Assembly (NCBI GenBank): GCA_017478025.1
Contig: JAFVGZ010000014.1
Location: 107,900-171,899 of the forward strand
Length of the DNA stretch: 64,000 bases
Origin: Prevotella sp.
GTDB taxonomy: Bacteria > Bacteroidota > Bacteroidia > Bacteroidales > Bacteroidaceae
Direction of reading: 5' to 3'
In this document: piece by piece, positions 1-8,853 of the stretch
How the letters are laid out: every line of letters begins with the position of its first letter
How positions within the stretch are numbered: the first letter of the stretch is position 1
Translations under genes and position numbers: made by a program
Notes under the pieces: generated by a model
What the model saw: only the letters and a program-made list of their open reading frames with translations
What the model was told of the DNA's origin: nothing
The model's database searches: none

Positions 1-183
1 GGGAGGAAAGGCAAGCCCCGCGCTGGTGCCAACGGCAACTTCCGCCTGGAGGTATGCCTGAGCGACGACCATCAGTTCTGCTCGCTTCAGCTCTTCCGAT
101 ACGTTGACTTCATTTATCAGCCCCTCTTTGAGCCGCGCTTCTATGAAGGCAAGGATGTTGAACCGCTCCTGAGTATCTTTTAG
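1..183 (+). CDS. C-terminal end of an unrecognised protein (partial)
   Basis: An open frame runs from the window edge to a TAG at 181-183 and gives 60 residues, ending in EPLLSIF. The piece is rich in aromatic and charged residues (FRYVDFIYQPLFEPRFYEG) and has no motif I can assign. It points toward xseA, and a shared hairpin lies between them. The rest of the gene is outside the window, so the function is unknown. Confidence 0.5.
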   Translation, partial: GRKGKPRAGANGNFRLEVCLSDDHQFCSLQLFRYVDFIYQPLFEPRFYEGKDVEPLLSIF

Positions 184-246
184 GGGCAGCCATTGGGCTG
201 AGAATACATTTATAGTCTAAGACCATAACAATAAAAGCACACAAAG

Positions 247-283
247 AAAGGACTATCCAGCTGTAATCGCCGGATAGTCCTTT
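247..283. terminator. Bidirectional intrinsic terminator
   Basis: A perfect 12-bp stem (AAAGGACTATCC with GGATAGTCCTTT) surrounds a 13-nt loop. It lies between the end of the partial gene at 183 and the convergent end of xseA at 286, so it can serve both. Confidence 0.75.
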
Positions 284-285
284 CG

Positions 286-1578
286 CTATTTAACTGTTGC
301 GTCGATGACTCCCTTATGGAGCATGATGGTGAGGTCGTCGTTGGTCTTCACCTGCTTAGGATCGGTGACGATGGTGCCGTTGTGCATAACAAGACTATAG
401 CCGCGCTTGAGAACATTCATGGGATTGGCAGAGTTGATGCGCTGCTCCAGGAGGTCCAGGCGGCTGCGCTCACGCGCTATGTTCGTGGCGGCACAATGAC
501 TGATGGTGCGCTGATGGGCATCGAGCATGTTTCGCTGCACAAGGAGCTGATGGCGGGCAGCAGAGTGGATGCGCTGCTCATAGCTCTGCAGGCGAGAGAG
601 AAGATGGACTTTCTTCACGGAGAAAGCAGAAAGAAAATAGTGCTCTAACCGCGCCAGACGGAGTCGCTCGCGCTCCAGTGTGCGCCTTGTGGCAACGGAG
701 ATAGCTTCAGCAGCGCTGTCTATACGCGCGAGCGTACGCGATAAATTATCTATAAGGTATGCCGCAACAGCTGTGGGGGTCTTGACGCTGATGCATGCCA
801 CCTCGTCGAGCACGGTCTTGTCGCGCTCATGGCCTATGCCCGTAATCACGGGAATGGGGAAGTTGGCTACATTCTCCGCCAACTCCAGCGTGTCGAAGCC
901 TGACAGGTCTGCATTACTGCCTCCACCACGAATGATGACGACAGCATCGAAGTCATCAATGCTTTCGAACACATTGTCGAGTGCCGCAATAATGCTCTGC
1001 TCCACCTGCTCACCCTGCATCACGGCAGGGAAGAGGCGCGTGGAGAAGGCAAAGCCATAGTCATTGTTGGCCAGCTGACTGGCAAAGTCACCATAGCCTG
1101 CCGCTGTGGAACTGGATATGACTGCGATGCGCGTGGCAAAGGGCGAGATGGCGAGGGAACGGTTATTGTCTATGACACCCTCCTGCCTGAGCTGCTCCAG
1201 TATCTCCTTACGGCGGCGAGCCATGTCGCCGAGGGTGAAGGTGGGGTCTATGTCCTGCACTATCCATGAGAAGCCGTATGCCTCATGGAAATTGGCCCTG
1301 ACCTGTAGGAGCACCTTCATGCCCGCATGTAACGGCTGCCCAGTGGCACGCTGGAAGCGGGGACCCAAAGAGAACCACACACTTGCCCAGCAACAGGCGC
1401 GGGCCTGGGCTACGGGGGTGTTGCCTGTAGGGCCTTTCTCTATGAGCTCCATGTAACAGTGGCCGCGACGATCATTGACAGAAGCCAGTTCTGCAAGAAC
1501 CCATAAGGGCTCCTGCAGGGTCAGTTCTATGGATTGGCGCACAAGGTTGTTGGCCTCAAGAAGGGAAATGTAATTCAT
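286..1578 (-). CDS. xseA: Exodeoxyribonuclease VII large subunit
   Basis: The 430-residue product fits XseA, the catalytic subunit of exonuclease VII, which degrades single-stranded DNA in both directions to acid-soluble oligonucleotides. The N-terminal OB-fold lies at about residues 5-105. The catalytic core holds ISSSTAAGYGDF, VVIIRGGGSNADL and PVITGIGHERDKTVLDEVA, all typical of the family. A long helical coiled-coil region fills about 290-400, and the C-terminus (VLKRGYSLVMHNG) is the usual tail. No xseB small subunit follows; a terminator does. A promoter sits at 1612-1642, and the leader between it and the ATG is made of 7-bp ATAATTC/AGAATGC repeats. Confidence 0.95.
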   Translation of the reverse strand: MNYISLLEANNLVRQSIELTLQEPLWVLAELASVNDRRGHCYMELIEKGPTGNTPVAQARACCWASVWFSLGPRFQRATGQPLHAGMKVLLQVRANFHEAYGFSWIVQDIDPTFTLGDMARRRKEILEQLRQEGVIDNNRSLAISPFATRIAVISSSTAAGYGDFASQLANNDYGFAFSTRLFPAVMQGEQVEQSIIAALDNVFESIDDFDAVVIIRGGGSNADLSGFDTLELAENVANFPIPVITGIGHERDKTVLDEVACISVKTPTAVAAYLIDNLSRTLARIDSAAEAISVATRRTLERERLRLARLEHYFLSAFSVKKVHLLSRLQSYEQRIHSAARHQLLVQRNMLDAHQRTISHCAATNIARERSRLDLLEQRINSANPMNVLKRGYSLVMHNGTIVTDPKQVKTNDDLTIMLHKGVIDATVK

Positions 1579-1611
1579 AATTCAGAATGCATAATTCAGA
1601 ATGCATAATTG

Positions 1612-1642
1612 CAAATTTATAGGAAATTTATGAAATACCAAA
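1612..1642 (-). promoter_or_regulatory. xseA promoter (Bacteroidetes type)
   Basis: On the minus strand TTTG (1642-1639) is followed after 19 bp by TAAATTTG (1619-1612), matching the Bacteroidetes -33/-7 consensus. The predicted leader of about 27 nt consists of intergenic repeat units. Confidence 0.65.
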
Positions 1643-1659
1643 CTTTTCGTTGCTTTTTC

Positions 1660-1690
1660 TTTGTCAGGTAATGAAAAAATCGTAATTTTG
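1660..1690 (+). promoter_or_regulatory. Promoter of the MATE transporter gene
   Basis: TTTG at 1660-1663, a 19-bp spacer, then TAATTTTG at 1683-1690: a full match to the Bacteroidetes sigma-ABfr consensus. It is 32 bp before the start codon and runs back to back with the xseA promoter. Confidence 0.75.
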
Positions 1691-1722
1691 CAACTTGAGA
1701 ACATTAGAACTCAAGAAAAGAC

Positions 1723-3078
1723 ATGAGCAATAAGAAAGCGGCCTTAGAGCTGGGCACGAAGCCAGTGAGCTCCCTGTTGGTGCAGTATGCGCTGCCGGCG
1801 ATAGTAGCAATGGTTGCTACGTCGCTTTACAACATGGTGGACAGCATCTTCATCGGTCAGGGTGTGGGCCCGTTGGCTATCTCAGGCTTAGCTATCACTT
1901 TTCCCTTTATGAACCTCAGTGCAGCCTTTGGTGCTGCTATCGGCGTGGGTGCCTCGACGCTGCTTAGCGTGAAGTTAGGGCAGCGCGACTATGCCATAGC
2001 GAACAGGATACTGGGAAACTGTGTGATGCTTAATATCATTGTGGGTATAGCGTTCGGCCTTGTGGGATTACTGTTCCTTGACCCCATACTGCTTTTCTTT
2101 GGTGCCAGCGCTGCCACGTTGCCCTACGCACGTGACTATATGGAGATTATCCTTTTGGGTAATGCCATCACACACCTTACGCTGGGCCTCAACGCCGTGT
2201 TGCGCTCGGCAGGCAAACCAAAGGCGGCAATGTATATCACCATCTTCACGGTGGTGGTAAATGCCATACTGGACCCTATATTCATCTACACTCTGCACCT
2301 CGGCATCAGAGGTGCCGCATACGCCACGATACTGGCACAACTGCTGGCGGTGCTGTGGCAGTGGATTATCTTCAGCAACAAGAAGGAACTGCTACACTTT
2401 GAATATGACAAGTTCCATCTGGACCGCAACATCGTAGGCAACATTGTGAGCATCGGCATCTCGCCTTTTGCCATGAATGCCTGCGCTTGTCTGGTGGTGA
2501 TATTTGTGAATAACAGCCTGCAGAAATATGGCGGCGATATGGCTGTGGGAGCCTACGGCATATCAAACCGCGTGGCGTTTGTCTTTGTAATGGTGACGAT
2601 GGGCGTGTGTCAGGGCATGCAGCCCATAGCCGGATATAACTACGGTGCACAGAACTATAACAGGATGCTGGAGGCGCTGAAGCTGGCTGTGATTGCCGGC
2701 ACATCGGTATGCTCGGTGGGCTTTTTCATCGCAATGTTTTTTCCAAGAGCCTGTGCACGGATGTTTACAACGGACGAGGCGCTGATTGCCCACTCTGTCG
2801 TGGCAATGCGATACATCATGGCTATGTTCCTGATAATAGGAGCCCAGATGGTGATAACGAATTTCTTTCAGTCGATTGGCAAGGTTAAGGTAAGCATTTT
2901 CCTCAGCCTCTCACGCCAACTGATATTCCTGGTGCCTCTGATAGCCCTGCTGCCAAAGAGCATGGGACTGAACGGAGTATGGTTGGCAATGCCTGTCTCT
3001 GATGCCATAGCAGCTGTGATGGCATATTTCATGATATGGATGTATATTAAACGATTCAAAAGACTGCAGGTAGAATGA
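1723..3078 (+). CDS. MATE family efflux transporter
   Basis: The 451-residue protein is an inner-membrane multidrug and toxic-compound extrusion pump, presumably a Na+- or H+-driven antiporter. The sequence shows about 12 hydrophobic segments in two similar halves and the family pattern near the N-terminus (PAIVAMVATSLYNMVDSIFI, then GPLAISGLAITFP). GMQPIAGYNYGAQNY in the second half is also typical. Length is normal for MATE. The stop codon overlaps the start of the next gene (ATGA at 3075-3078), so the two are translationally coupled. The drug or metabolite exported cannot be told from sequence. Confidence 0.92.
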   Translation: MSNKKAALELGTKPVSSLLVQYALPAIVAMVATSLYNMVDSIFIGQGVGPLAISGLAITFPFMNLSAAFGAAIGVGASTLLSVKLGQRDYAIANRILGNCVMLNIIVGIAFGLVGLLFLDPILLFFGASAATLPYARDYMEIILLGNAITHLTLGLNAVLRSAGKPKAAMYITIFTVVVNAILDPIFIYTLHLGIRGAAYATILAQLLAVLWQWIIFSNKKELLHFEYDKFHLDRNIVGNIVSIGISPFAMNACACLVVIFVNNSLQKYGGDMAVGAYGISNRVAFVFVMVTMGVCQGMQPIAGYNYGAQNYNRMLEALKLAVIAGTSVCSVGFFIAMFFPRACARMFTTDEALIAHSVVAMRYIMAMFLIIGAQMVITNFFQSIGKVKVSIFLSLSRQLIFLVPLIALLPKSMGLNGVWLAMPVSDAIAAVMAYFMIWMYIKRFKRLQVE

Positions 3079-3776
3079 ACAACATTTTCGATAAGCCGGA
3101 GGGACAAAACGAAGCGGGCTTCAACTCTGCCTCGGCAAAAACAAGCGGGATGGGTTCCAACTTAATCATTTGCGTAGGACGACAGTTGGGCAGTGGCGGC
3201 TGTGAGATAGCTCGAATGCTGGCAAAGGAGTTTGACTGCAAATTCTATGACAGCGAGCTGATAAACATGGCTGCGGAGCGTAGCGGCTTCAGCCCTTCCA
3301 TATTCAAGACCCAGGACGAGAGCCACGGAGTGCTGAAATCCATTCTTGACGGATTCTCCGGAAGATTGGGGAGAATGTCAGAGAACTTCTATGACAACAG
3401 CATATCCCAGGAGTCTCTGTTCCAAATACAGAGCGAAGCTATCTTCAAGGCAGCAAAAGAGGAGAACTGCGTGTTCGTGGGGCGCTGTGCCGACTACATA
3501 CTGAGAAAGCACGAGAAGTTGTTCTCTGTATTTATCACCGCCAACGACGATGAGCGTCGCAAGGTGGTGGCAAACCGAATGGGCTGCGATGAGAACGTAG
3601 CTGCTAAGTATATAGCCAAGAAAGAACGCCAACGCGCGGACTATTACAACTACTATACTTCAAAAAAATGGGGAGCAGCAGAGAGCTACGACATGTGTAT
3701 CAACTCCTCGTTGCTGGGTTGGGAGCGCACAGCAGCGCTGATAGCACAAGTGATAAGAAGCACTTTTAATGCATAA
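3075..3776 (+). CDS. Cytidylate kinase-like family protein
   Basis: The 233-residue protein belongs to the cytidylate-kinase-like P-loop family (Cytidylate_kin2 type). The fold begins LIICVGRQLGSGGCEIARMLA, where the glycine-rich loop GRQLGSGG replaces a strict Walker A. FVGRCADYIL and the basic lid segment (KKERQRADYYNYYT) follow. The substrate is probably a nucleoside monophosphate but is not proven for this subfamily. The first ~26 residues (MNNIFDKPEGQ...) precede the fold and closely resemble the start of the Nudix-HAD protein at 6350. The ancestral start may therefore be the ATG at 3150. The gene overlaps the MATE stop, and its own TAA comes from an ATAATTC-type repeat. Confidence 0.85.
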   Translation: MNNIFDKPEGQNEAGFNSASAKTSGMGSNLIICVGRQLGSGGCEIARMLAKEFDCKFYDSELINMAAERSGFSPSIFKTQDESHGVLKSILDGFSGRLGRMSENFYDNSISQESLFQIQSEAIFKAAKEENCVFVGRCADYILRKHEKLFSVFITANDDERRKVVANRMGCDENVAAKYIAKKERQRADYYNYYTSKKWGAAESYDMCINSSLLGWERTAALIAQVIRSTFNA

Positions 3777-3811
3777 TTCATAACTCATAATTTATAATTC
3801 ACGATTCTAAC

Positions 3812-4996
3812 ATGAAGAAGATTCTCCTTCTTGGCTCAGGCGAACTGGGCAAAGAGTTCGTTATTGCCGCCAAGCGTGCCGGCCAGTATGTCATTGCCTG
3901 CGATCGTTATGCGGGAGCACCCGCCATGCAGGTTGCAGATGAGTGCGAGGTATTCTCTATGCTCGACGGCGATGCCCTGGCTGCCGTTGTAAACAAACAC
4001 CAGCCTGACATCATCGTACCAGAGGTGGAGGCAATCCGTACCGAGCGTCTGTTTGACTTTGAGAAGCAGGGCATACAGGTAGTACCGTCAGCCCGTGCCG
4101 TCAACTACACGATGAACCGTCAAGCTATCCGTGACCTGGCTGCCAAGGAGCTGGGCCTGCGTACAGCGAAGTATTTCTATGCCAAGACTTATGAAGAGCT
4201 CGTAGAAGCCAGCAAGGAGATTGGCTTCCCATGCGTCATCAAGCCTCTCATGTCTTCTTCCGGTCATGGCCAGAGCACAGTAAAGAGCGCCGACGAGCTG
4301 CGCAAAGCCTTTGACGACGCTATGGCAGGAGCCAGAGGCGACGTGAAGGAACTGATTATAGAGGAGTTCATACACTTCACATCAGAGTTCACTCTGCTCA
4401 CCGTAACACAGAAAAACGGTCCTACGCTGTTCTGCCCACCAATCGGTCACGTGCAGAAAGGCGGCGACTACCGTGAGTCATGGATGCCTTACGAGATACC
4501 AGAGAAGGATCTGAAGGCAGCACAGGAGATGGCTGAGAAGGTAACAGCATCGCTGACCGGATACGGCATCTGGGGTGTGGAATTCTTCCTCACCGACACA
4601 GGCGTAGTCTTCTCAGAGCTCTCACCACGTCCACATGACACAGGTATGGTGACACTGGGACACACAACGAACCTATCAGAGTTTGAGCTGCACTTCCGTG
4701 CCGTCATGGGTCTGCCAATCCACGACATCCGCTTTGAGCACGCAGGATGCTCTGCCGTAATCCTGAGCGACAAGGATTATGAGAGGGGCGACATCATACC
4801 TTACAACATGGTAGATGCCCTCAAGGAGGAGTGCACCCGCATCCGCATCTTCGGCAAGCCCGATGCTCACTTCGGACGCCGCATGGGTGTAGTGCTGTGC
4901 TATGGCGATACCGACGCTGACATCAACAGCCTGCGCGACAAGGCAAAGCGTCTGGCAAAGACCATACTGGGTACTGACCCATATATGGAGAAGTAA
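3812..4996 (+). CDS. purT: Formate-dependent phosphoribosylglycinamide formyltransferase
   Basis: PurT (394 residues, usual length) makes formyl-GAR from GAR, formate and ATP in purine synthesis, independent of folate. The N-terminal pre-ATP-grasp fold starts [25 protein letters not shown] is a family signature, and the ATP-grasp part shows [15 protein letters not shown], the nucleotide-binding loop. [27 protein letters not shown] carries the metal-binding acidic residues and the RPHDTG signature. The upstream gap (3777-3811) is made of 7-bp repeats. TrmO follows 25 bp downstream. Confidence 0.96.
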   Translation: MKKILLLGSGELGKEFVIAAKRAGQYVIACDRYAGAPAMQVADECEVFSMLDGDALAAVVNKHQPDIIVPEVEAIRTERLFDFEKQGIQVVPSARAVNYTMNRQAIRDLAAKELGLRTAKYFYAKTYEELVEASKEIGFPCVIKPLMSSSGHGQSTVKSADELRKAFDDAMAGARGDVKELIIEEFIHFTSEFTLLTVTQKNGPTLFCPPIGHVQKGGDYRESWMPYEIPEKDLKAAQEMAEKVTASLTGYGIWGVEFFLTDTGVVFSELSPRPHDTGMVTLGHTTNLSEFELHFRAVMGLPIHDIRFEHAGCSAVILSDKDYERGDIIPYNMVDALKEECTRIRIFGKPDAHFGRRMGVVLCYGDTDADINSLRDKAKRLAKTILGTDPYMEK

Positions 4997-5021
4997 TGAC
5001 GCTGGCATAGCGTATAGCAAC

Positions 5022-5789
5022 ATGGCCACCGTCGTACAGATAGGAACATTTCATTCTCCGTTCAAGGAGAAATTCGGCATACCACGCCAGGCAGGCATAG
5101 TCAATGACCTGCCTGGCTATATTTCTTTTGAGAAGCCATACAACTCTCCTGAGGCGATACGCGGTCTGGAGGATTTTGACTATATCTGGATAATCTGGCA
5201 GTCTGCCCCACCCCACTCCAATGCTCAGAATGAGAAGAACCGAAGTGCGAAGGAGGAAGGCGAAGCCAATAGCAGCCTTGACAAGACTGTTTCGCCAACT
5301 GCAAACGTGAGGGTTCCACTTACTGTTCGCCCTCCACGCCTGGGGGGTAACAAACGAATGGGCGTCTTTGCTACACGCAGCCCTTTCAGGCCTAACCCGC
5401 TGTGTATGTCGTGCGTCAGGATAGACCACATAGACACAGAGACTAATACCATCCATGTATTGGGCGCAGATATCCTTGACGGCACGCCTATCCTGGACAT
5501 AAAGCCCTATATCCCCTATAGCGATGCGCACCCGGAGGCTCGCGGCGGCTTTACGGACCAGACACAATGGAGCCTGCTGCAGGTAAACATACCCAAGGAG
5601 ATGGAGCTGCATCTGATGGACTGCAACATACCAACCGACACAATAAGACAACTGATAGCACAAGACCCCAGGCCCCACTTTCACCATGATGCGCAACGTG
5701 TCTATGGCATGACGTATGAGGGATGGAACGTGAAATTCACCGTTGATGGCACTACAGCATACATCATCGGCATTGAAAAGAGGAAATAA
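5022..5789 (+). CDS. trmO: tRNA (N6-threonylcarbamoyladenosine(37)-N6)-methyltransferase TrmO
   Basis: TrmO methylates t6A at position 37 of certain tRNAs to m6t6A, using S-adenosylmethionine. The 255-residue product starts MATVVQIGTFHSPF, the normal TsaA-fold opening. GIPRQAGI, YIWIIWQS and PPRLGGNKRMGVFATRSPFRPNPL form the SAM-binding and catalytic core. ILDIKPYIPYSD is the other strong signature. The start at 5022 is chosen because the family begins there; an open frame extends back into purT but has no family similarity. tsaC at 14974 makes the t6A that this enzyme modifies. Confidence 0.93.
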   Translation: MATVVQIGTFHSPFKEKFGIPRQAGIVNDLPGYISFEKPYNSPEAIRGLEDFDYIWIIWQSAPPHSNAQNEKNRSAKEEGEANSSLDKTVSPTANVRVPLTVRPPRLGGNKRMGVFATRSPFRPNPLCMSCVRIDHIDTETNTIHVLGADILDGTPILDIKPYIPYSDAHPEARGGFTDQTQWSLLQVNIPKEMELHLMDCNIPTDTIRQLIAQDPRPHFHHDAQRVYGMTYEGWNVKFTVDGTTAYIIGIEKRK

Positions 5790-5790
5790 A

Positions 5791-5822
5791 TTTGCACAAT
5801 TCGCAGAAATGTATTACCTTTG
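5791..5822 (+). promoter_or_regulatory. Promoter of the tRNA-Ser gene
   Basis: TTTG at 5791-5794 and TACCTTTG at 5815-5822 with a 20-bp spacer. It starts right after the trmO stop and ends 17 bp before the tRNA. Confidence 0.7.
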
Positions 5823-5839
5823 CAGCCGCAATAAGACAA

Positions 5840-5927
5840 GGAGAGGTGCTCGAGTGGCTGAAGAGGCACGCCTGGAAAGCGTGTAACCGTCAAAAGCGGT
5901 TCGCAGGTTCGAATCCTGTTCTCTCCG
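5840..5927 (+). tRNA. tRNA-Ser (anticodon GGA)
   Basis: The 88-nt sequence folds as a class II tRNA. The acceptor stem GGAGAGG pairs with TCTCTCC (one G-T) and the discriminator is G. The anticodon stem CACGC/GCGTG holds the loop CTGGAAA with anticodon GGA. There is a long variable arm, and the T-loop is GGTTCGAATCC. The 3' CCA is not encoded. It has its own promoter and a terminator 12 bp downstream. Confidence 0.96.
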
Positions 5928-5939
5928 CAAAAATGCAAC

Positions 5940-5966
5940 AAAGTCCGTTGAATCTCAGCGGACTTT
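5940..5966 (+). terminator. Intrinsic terminator after tRNA-Ser
   Basis: Stem AAAGTCCG (5940-5947) and CGGACTTT (5959-5966) with an 11-nt loop, followed by the T-rich ATTTATTTAAT. Confidence 0.8.
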
Positions 5967-6026
5967 ATTTATTTAATATAAGTTGTTACGGTTATTTTGA
6001 CTATCTGTAAGAAGGGGCAATATGCT

Positions 6027-6347
6027 ATGAATTGGATTATTCTGATAGTTGCAGGTCTCTGTGAGGTCGGCTTCACGTATTGCTTAGGGAGGGCGAAAGG
6101 TGCTTCCAGTGATTGGTGGAGCTGGATTACAGCCTTTGGAATGTTATATGTCCTTAGCGCTGTTTTGCTGGCGAAGGCTACGGAAACTATCTCGCTTGGC
6201 ACGGCCTACTGCGTGTGGACAGGCATCGGTGCCGTGGGCGCTGTGCTTGTGGGTATATTTATCTTCCGTGAGCCTGCCACATTCTGGAGGCTGTTCTTTC
6301 TTACTACACTTATAGCTTCTATCATAGGATTAAAGGCAATATCATAA
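6027..6347 (+). CDS. SMR family small efflux protein (Gdx/SugE-like)
   Basis: The 106-residue protein has the four transmembrane helices of the small multidrug resistance family and works as a dual-topology dimer. Helix 1 carries the essential glutamate in GLCEVGF. The segment ISLGTAYCVWTGIGAVG resembles the Gdx/SugE guanidinium exporters more than EmrE, though the substrate is inferred. The start at 6027 (MNWIILIVAGL) is preferred over an upstream in-frame codon because SMR proteins start directly with helix 1. The next gene begins 2 bp after the stop, so the pair is an operon. Confidence 0.88.
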   Translation: MNWIILIVAGLCEVGFTYCLGRAKGASSDWWSWITAFGMLYVLSAVLLAKATETISLGTAYCVWTGIGAVGAVLVGIFIFREPATFWRLFFLTTLIASIIGLKAIS

Positions 6348-6349
6348 AT

Positions 6350-7744
6350 ATGAACGTTTTCGATAAGCCAGAAGAGCAGAGTGATGCTCACATCGACTCC
6401 GCTTTGGCGAGAAAAAGTCAGATGAAATACAAGGATAACGAAAAAGAATTATTCCCCTTAGTGGACGAGGATGGTACAGTCACTGGCTGTGCCACACGTG
6501 GTGAGTGTCACAGCGGTTCAAGGCTGCTGCACCCCGTGGTTCACCTTCACGTATTCAATTCCAAAGGAGAGCTATACCTACAACAGCGTCCTGAGTGGAA
6601 GGATATCCAGCCAGGCAAATGGGATACTGCCGTGGGTGGGCATGTAGATTATCGTGAGCAATGGAACGACGCGTTGCTTAGGGAAGCGAGGGAAGAACTG
6701 GGCATCACGGACTTCACGCCAGTATATATGGGCAAGTACGTGTTTGACAGTGACCGTGAACGTGAACTGGTGTATGTGAACCGCACAACGTACGATGGTG
6801 CTATCACGCCTTCTAAGAGTGAACTCTCAGGTGGTCGGTTCTGGTCCATGAAGGAGATAAACGATGCAATGGGCAAGGGAATACTGACTCCGAACTTCGA
6901 GCGTGAGTTTCAGCGTTTCTTCGGCAATGACCGAGGCGCTAAGGAGGAAGGCGCAGCCAAATACGCAATGTTTTTCGACATCGACGGTACGCTGGTGAGC
7001 TTTAAGACCCATAAGATTCCTGCCTCTACGATTGCCGCCCTTACTGAGGCAAAGGAGCATGGTCATAAGGTGTTTATTGCTACAGGCCGTCCTCCACTTA
7101 TCATAACAAACCTTGGAGACATAGAACACTTGATAGACGGCTATATCACCACTAACGGTGCTCTCTGCTACGTTGGGGATGAGACAGTATGCTGCAAGAG
7201 CATCCCCGATAATGCTGCGCGCCTGTTGGTAGATGATGCCTTAGCTAATGATTACAGTATGATAGTCGTGGGCGAAAGGGATGTGGCAGTGATTGACCCG
7301 CATGGTGAGGTTGATAGGATATTCCGTCAGGAGATTGCTGTGGAGAACCTTGACCTTGAGAAACCTCTGGAGACTGTGATGCAGCAACGCATCATGCAAA
7401 TCACCCCATTCTTCGACGAAAGCTATGAACGCGAGATGATGGCCCGTATTCCTTGTTGCGTTTCCGGGCGATGGCACCCCTCATTTACCGACATCACCGC
7501 GAAGGGTGCAGACAAGGGTGCCGGTATCATGGCGTTGGCAGCTCACCTGGGCTTCAACCCCCGTCATACAATAGCATTCGGTGACGGCGGCAACGACACA
7601 TCGATGATAAGGTCTGCCGGCATCGGAGTGGCAATGGGTAACGCCCTTGACTCTCTGAAGGCAGAGGCAGACTATATCACCACCTCCGTGGATGAGGATG
7701 GAGTGATGAATGCCCTGCGCCATTTTGGGATTATCTCCGCATGA
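6350..7744 (+). CDS. Nudix hydrolase fused to a Cof-type HAD phosphatase
   Basis: This 464-residue protein joins two hydrolases. The Nudix domain (about residues 30-200) resembles the IPP-isomerase-like branch. Its full Nudix box begins GGHVDYRE and ends REAREELGI. The HAD-IIB domain (about 205-460) shows motif I FFDIDGTLV, motif II FIATGRP, the motif III lysine near AKGADKG and motif IV FGDGGNDTSM. Together they probably clear or recycle phosphorylated metabolites in the cytoplasm; substrates are unknown. The first 25 residues (MNVFDKPEEQSDA...) match the N-terminus of the kinase-like protein at 3075, and the ATG at 6425 is a plausible ancestral start. It lies 2 bp after the SMR gene. Confidence 0.88.
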   Translation: MNVFDKPEEQSDAHIDSALARKSQMKYKDNEKELFPLVDEDGTVTGCATRGECHSGSRLLHPVVHLHVFNSKGELYLQQRPEWKDIQPGKWDTAVGGHVDYREQWNDALLREAREELGITDFTPVYMGKYVFDSDRERELVYVNRTTYDGAITPSKSELSGGRFWSMKEINDAMGKGILTPNFEREFQRFFGNDRGAKEEGAAKYAMFFDIDGTLVSFKTHKIPASTIAALTEAKEHGHKVFIATGRPPLIITNLGDIEHLIDGYITTNGALCYVGDETVCCKSIPDNAARLLVDDALANDYSMIVVGERDVAVIDPHGEVDRIFRQEIAVENLDLEKPLETVMQQRIMQITPFFDESYEREMMARIPCCVSGRWHPSFTDITAKGADKGAGIMALAAHLGFNPRHTIAFGDGGNDTSMIRSAGIGVAMGNALDSLKAEADYITTSVDEDGVMNALRHFGIISA

Positions 7745-7758
7745 GAACAGACGGGGAT

Positions 7759-7799
7759 TATAAGAAAAGCCTGCAATGACATTGCAGGCTTTTCTTATA
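7759..7799. terminator. Strong bidirectional terminator
   Basis: A perfect 19-bp stem (7759-7777 with 7781-7799) and a 3-nt GAC loop, with A/T-rich outer arms. It separates the convergent Nudix-HAD and pfkA genes. Confidence 0.9.
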
Positions 7800-7820
7800 T
7801 ATAGACGTAGGGGATGATTG

Positions 7821-8798
7821 TTAGATGCTCAGTTCGTCAAGCACGGTAATCAGCTTTTTGTCAAAGCGCTTGTCTGTTCGGATACATTCAGAGAATGGCA
7901 CATAGACAATCTCATTCATACGATAGCCAATCATAACATTACGCTGTCCCTGCTTGATAGCTTCGATAGCACCCACTCCCATGCAGCTTGCCAGGATGCG
8001 GTCACGGGCAGAGGGGCTGCCACCTCTCTGCAGATGTCCAAGGATAGAGACACGCACATCGAACTCTGGGAACTCCTTCTTTACACGATCAGCATAGTAC
8101 AGAGCGCCGCACTTTGGACTCTCAGACACAATGACGATGCATGACTTCTTGGATTTACGTATGCCACGCCCCATGAACACCGCCAGTTGGTCAACATCCG
8201 TTGCCTCCTCTGGTACTATGGCAGCCTCAGCACCACACGCGATGGCACAGTTCTGGGCCAGGAATCCTGCATCACGTCCCATAACTTCGACGAAGAATAT
8301 GCGCTCATGCGAGTTTGCAGTATCGCGTATGCGGTCAACGCATTCCATGATGGTATTCATCGTTGTGTCATATCCGATGGTAGCGTCCGTTCCGTAAAGG
8401 TCGTTGTCAATAGTTCCGGGAAGTCCTATGACAGGGAAGTCGAACTCCACACCAAAGTTCCATGCTCCCGTCAGCGAGCCATTGCCACCAATGACTACGA
8501 GGGCATCAATGCCGTGTGCTTGGCATTGTTCGTATGCTTTCTGTCGCCCCTCCGGGGTCATAAACTCCTTGCTGCGTGCAGTTTTCAGTATTGTACCACC
8601 CCTGGTGATTATTCCGCTCACGTCTTCCGTAGTGAAATCCTTTATCTCACCCTTGATGAGTCCGTCAAAGCCTCGATAGATACCTTTGATGTTAAAGAGG
8701 TTATAGATGCCAGCACGTGTGACGGCACGTATAGCTGCATTCATGCCGGGAGCATCTCCTCCCGATGTCAGGATACCGATTGTTTTAATTCTGCTCAT
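7821..8798 (-). CDS. pfkA: 6-phosphofructokinase
   Basis: PfkA (325 residues) phosphorylates fructose-6-phosphate with ATP, the committed step of glycolysis. [14 protein letters not shown] binds nucleotide. [19 protein letters not shown] and [20 protein letters not shown] (general base in TIDND) are present, as are [11 protein letters not shown] and [11 protein letters not shown]. The glycine after the nucleotide-site acidic position suggests the ATP rather than the PPi type. The normally invariant GGDGS reads GGNGS here (bases about 8487-8490), so the Mg-ATP aspartate is asparagine. It is monocistronic and shares the terminator at 7759. Confidence 0.95.
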   Translation of the reverse strand: MSRIKTIGILTSGGDAPGMNAAIRAVTRAGIYNLFNIKGIYRGFDGLIKGEIKDFTTEDVSGIITRGGTILKTARSKEFMTPEGRQKAYEQCQAHGIDALVVIGGNGSLTGAWNFGVEFDFPVIGLPGTIDNDLYGTDATIGYDTTMNTIMECVDRIRDTANSHERIFFVEVMGRDAGFLAQNCAIACGAEAAIVPEEATDVDQLAVFMGRGIRKSKKSCIVIVSESPKCGALYYADRVKKEFPEFDVRVSILGHLQRGGSPSARDRILASCMGVGAIEAIKQGQRNVMIGYRMNEIVYVPFSECIRTDKRFDKKLITVLDELSI

Positions 8799-8853
8799 AA
8801 TGCTGAAATGAAAATTGAGTTTAGATAATATATAATAAATAATGTGGAGCTAT

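Noticed and set aside
5970-6026. Guanidine riboswitch before the SMR gene
   Set aside because: Only about 57 bp separate it from the tRNA terminator and no known riboswitch motif is seen.
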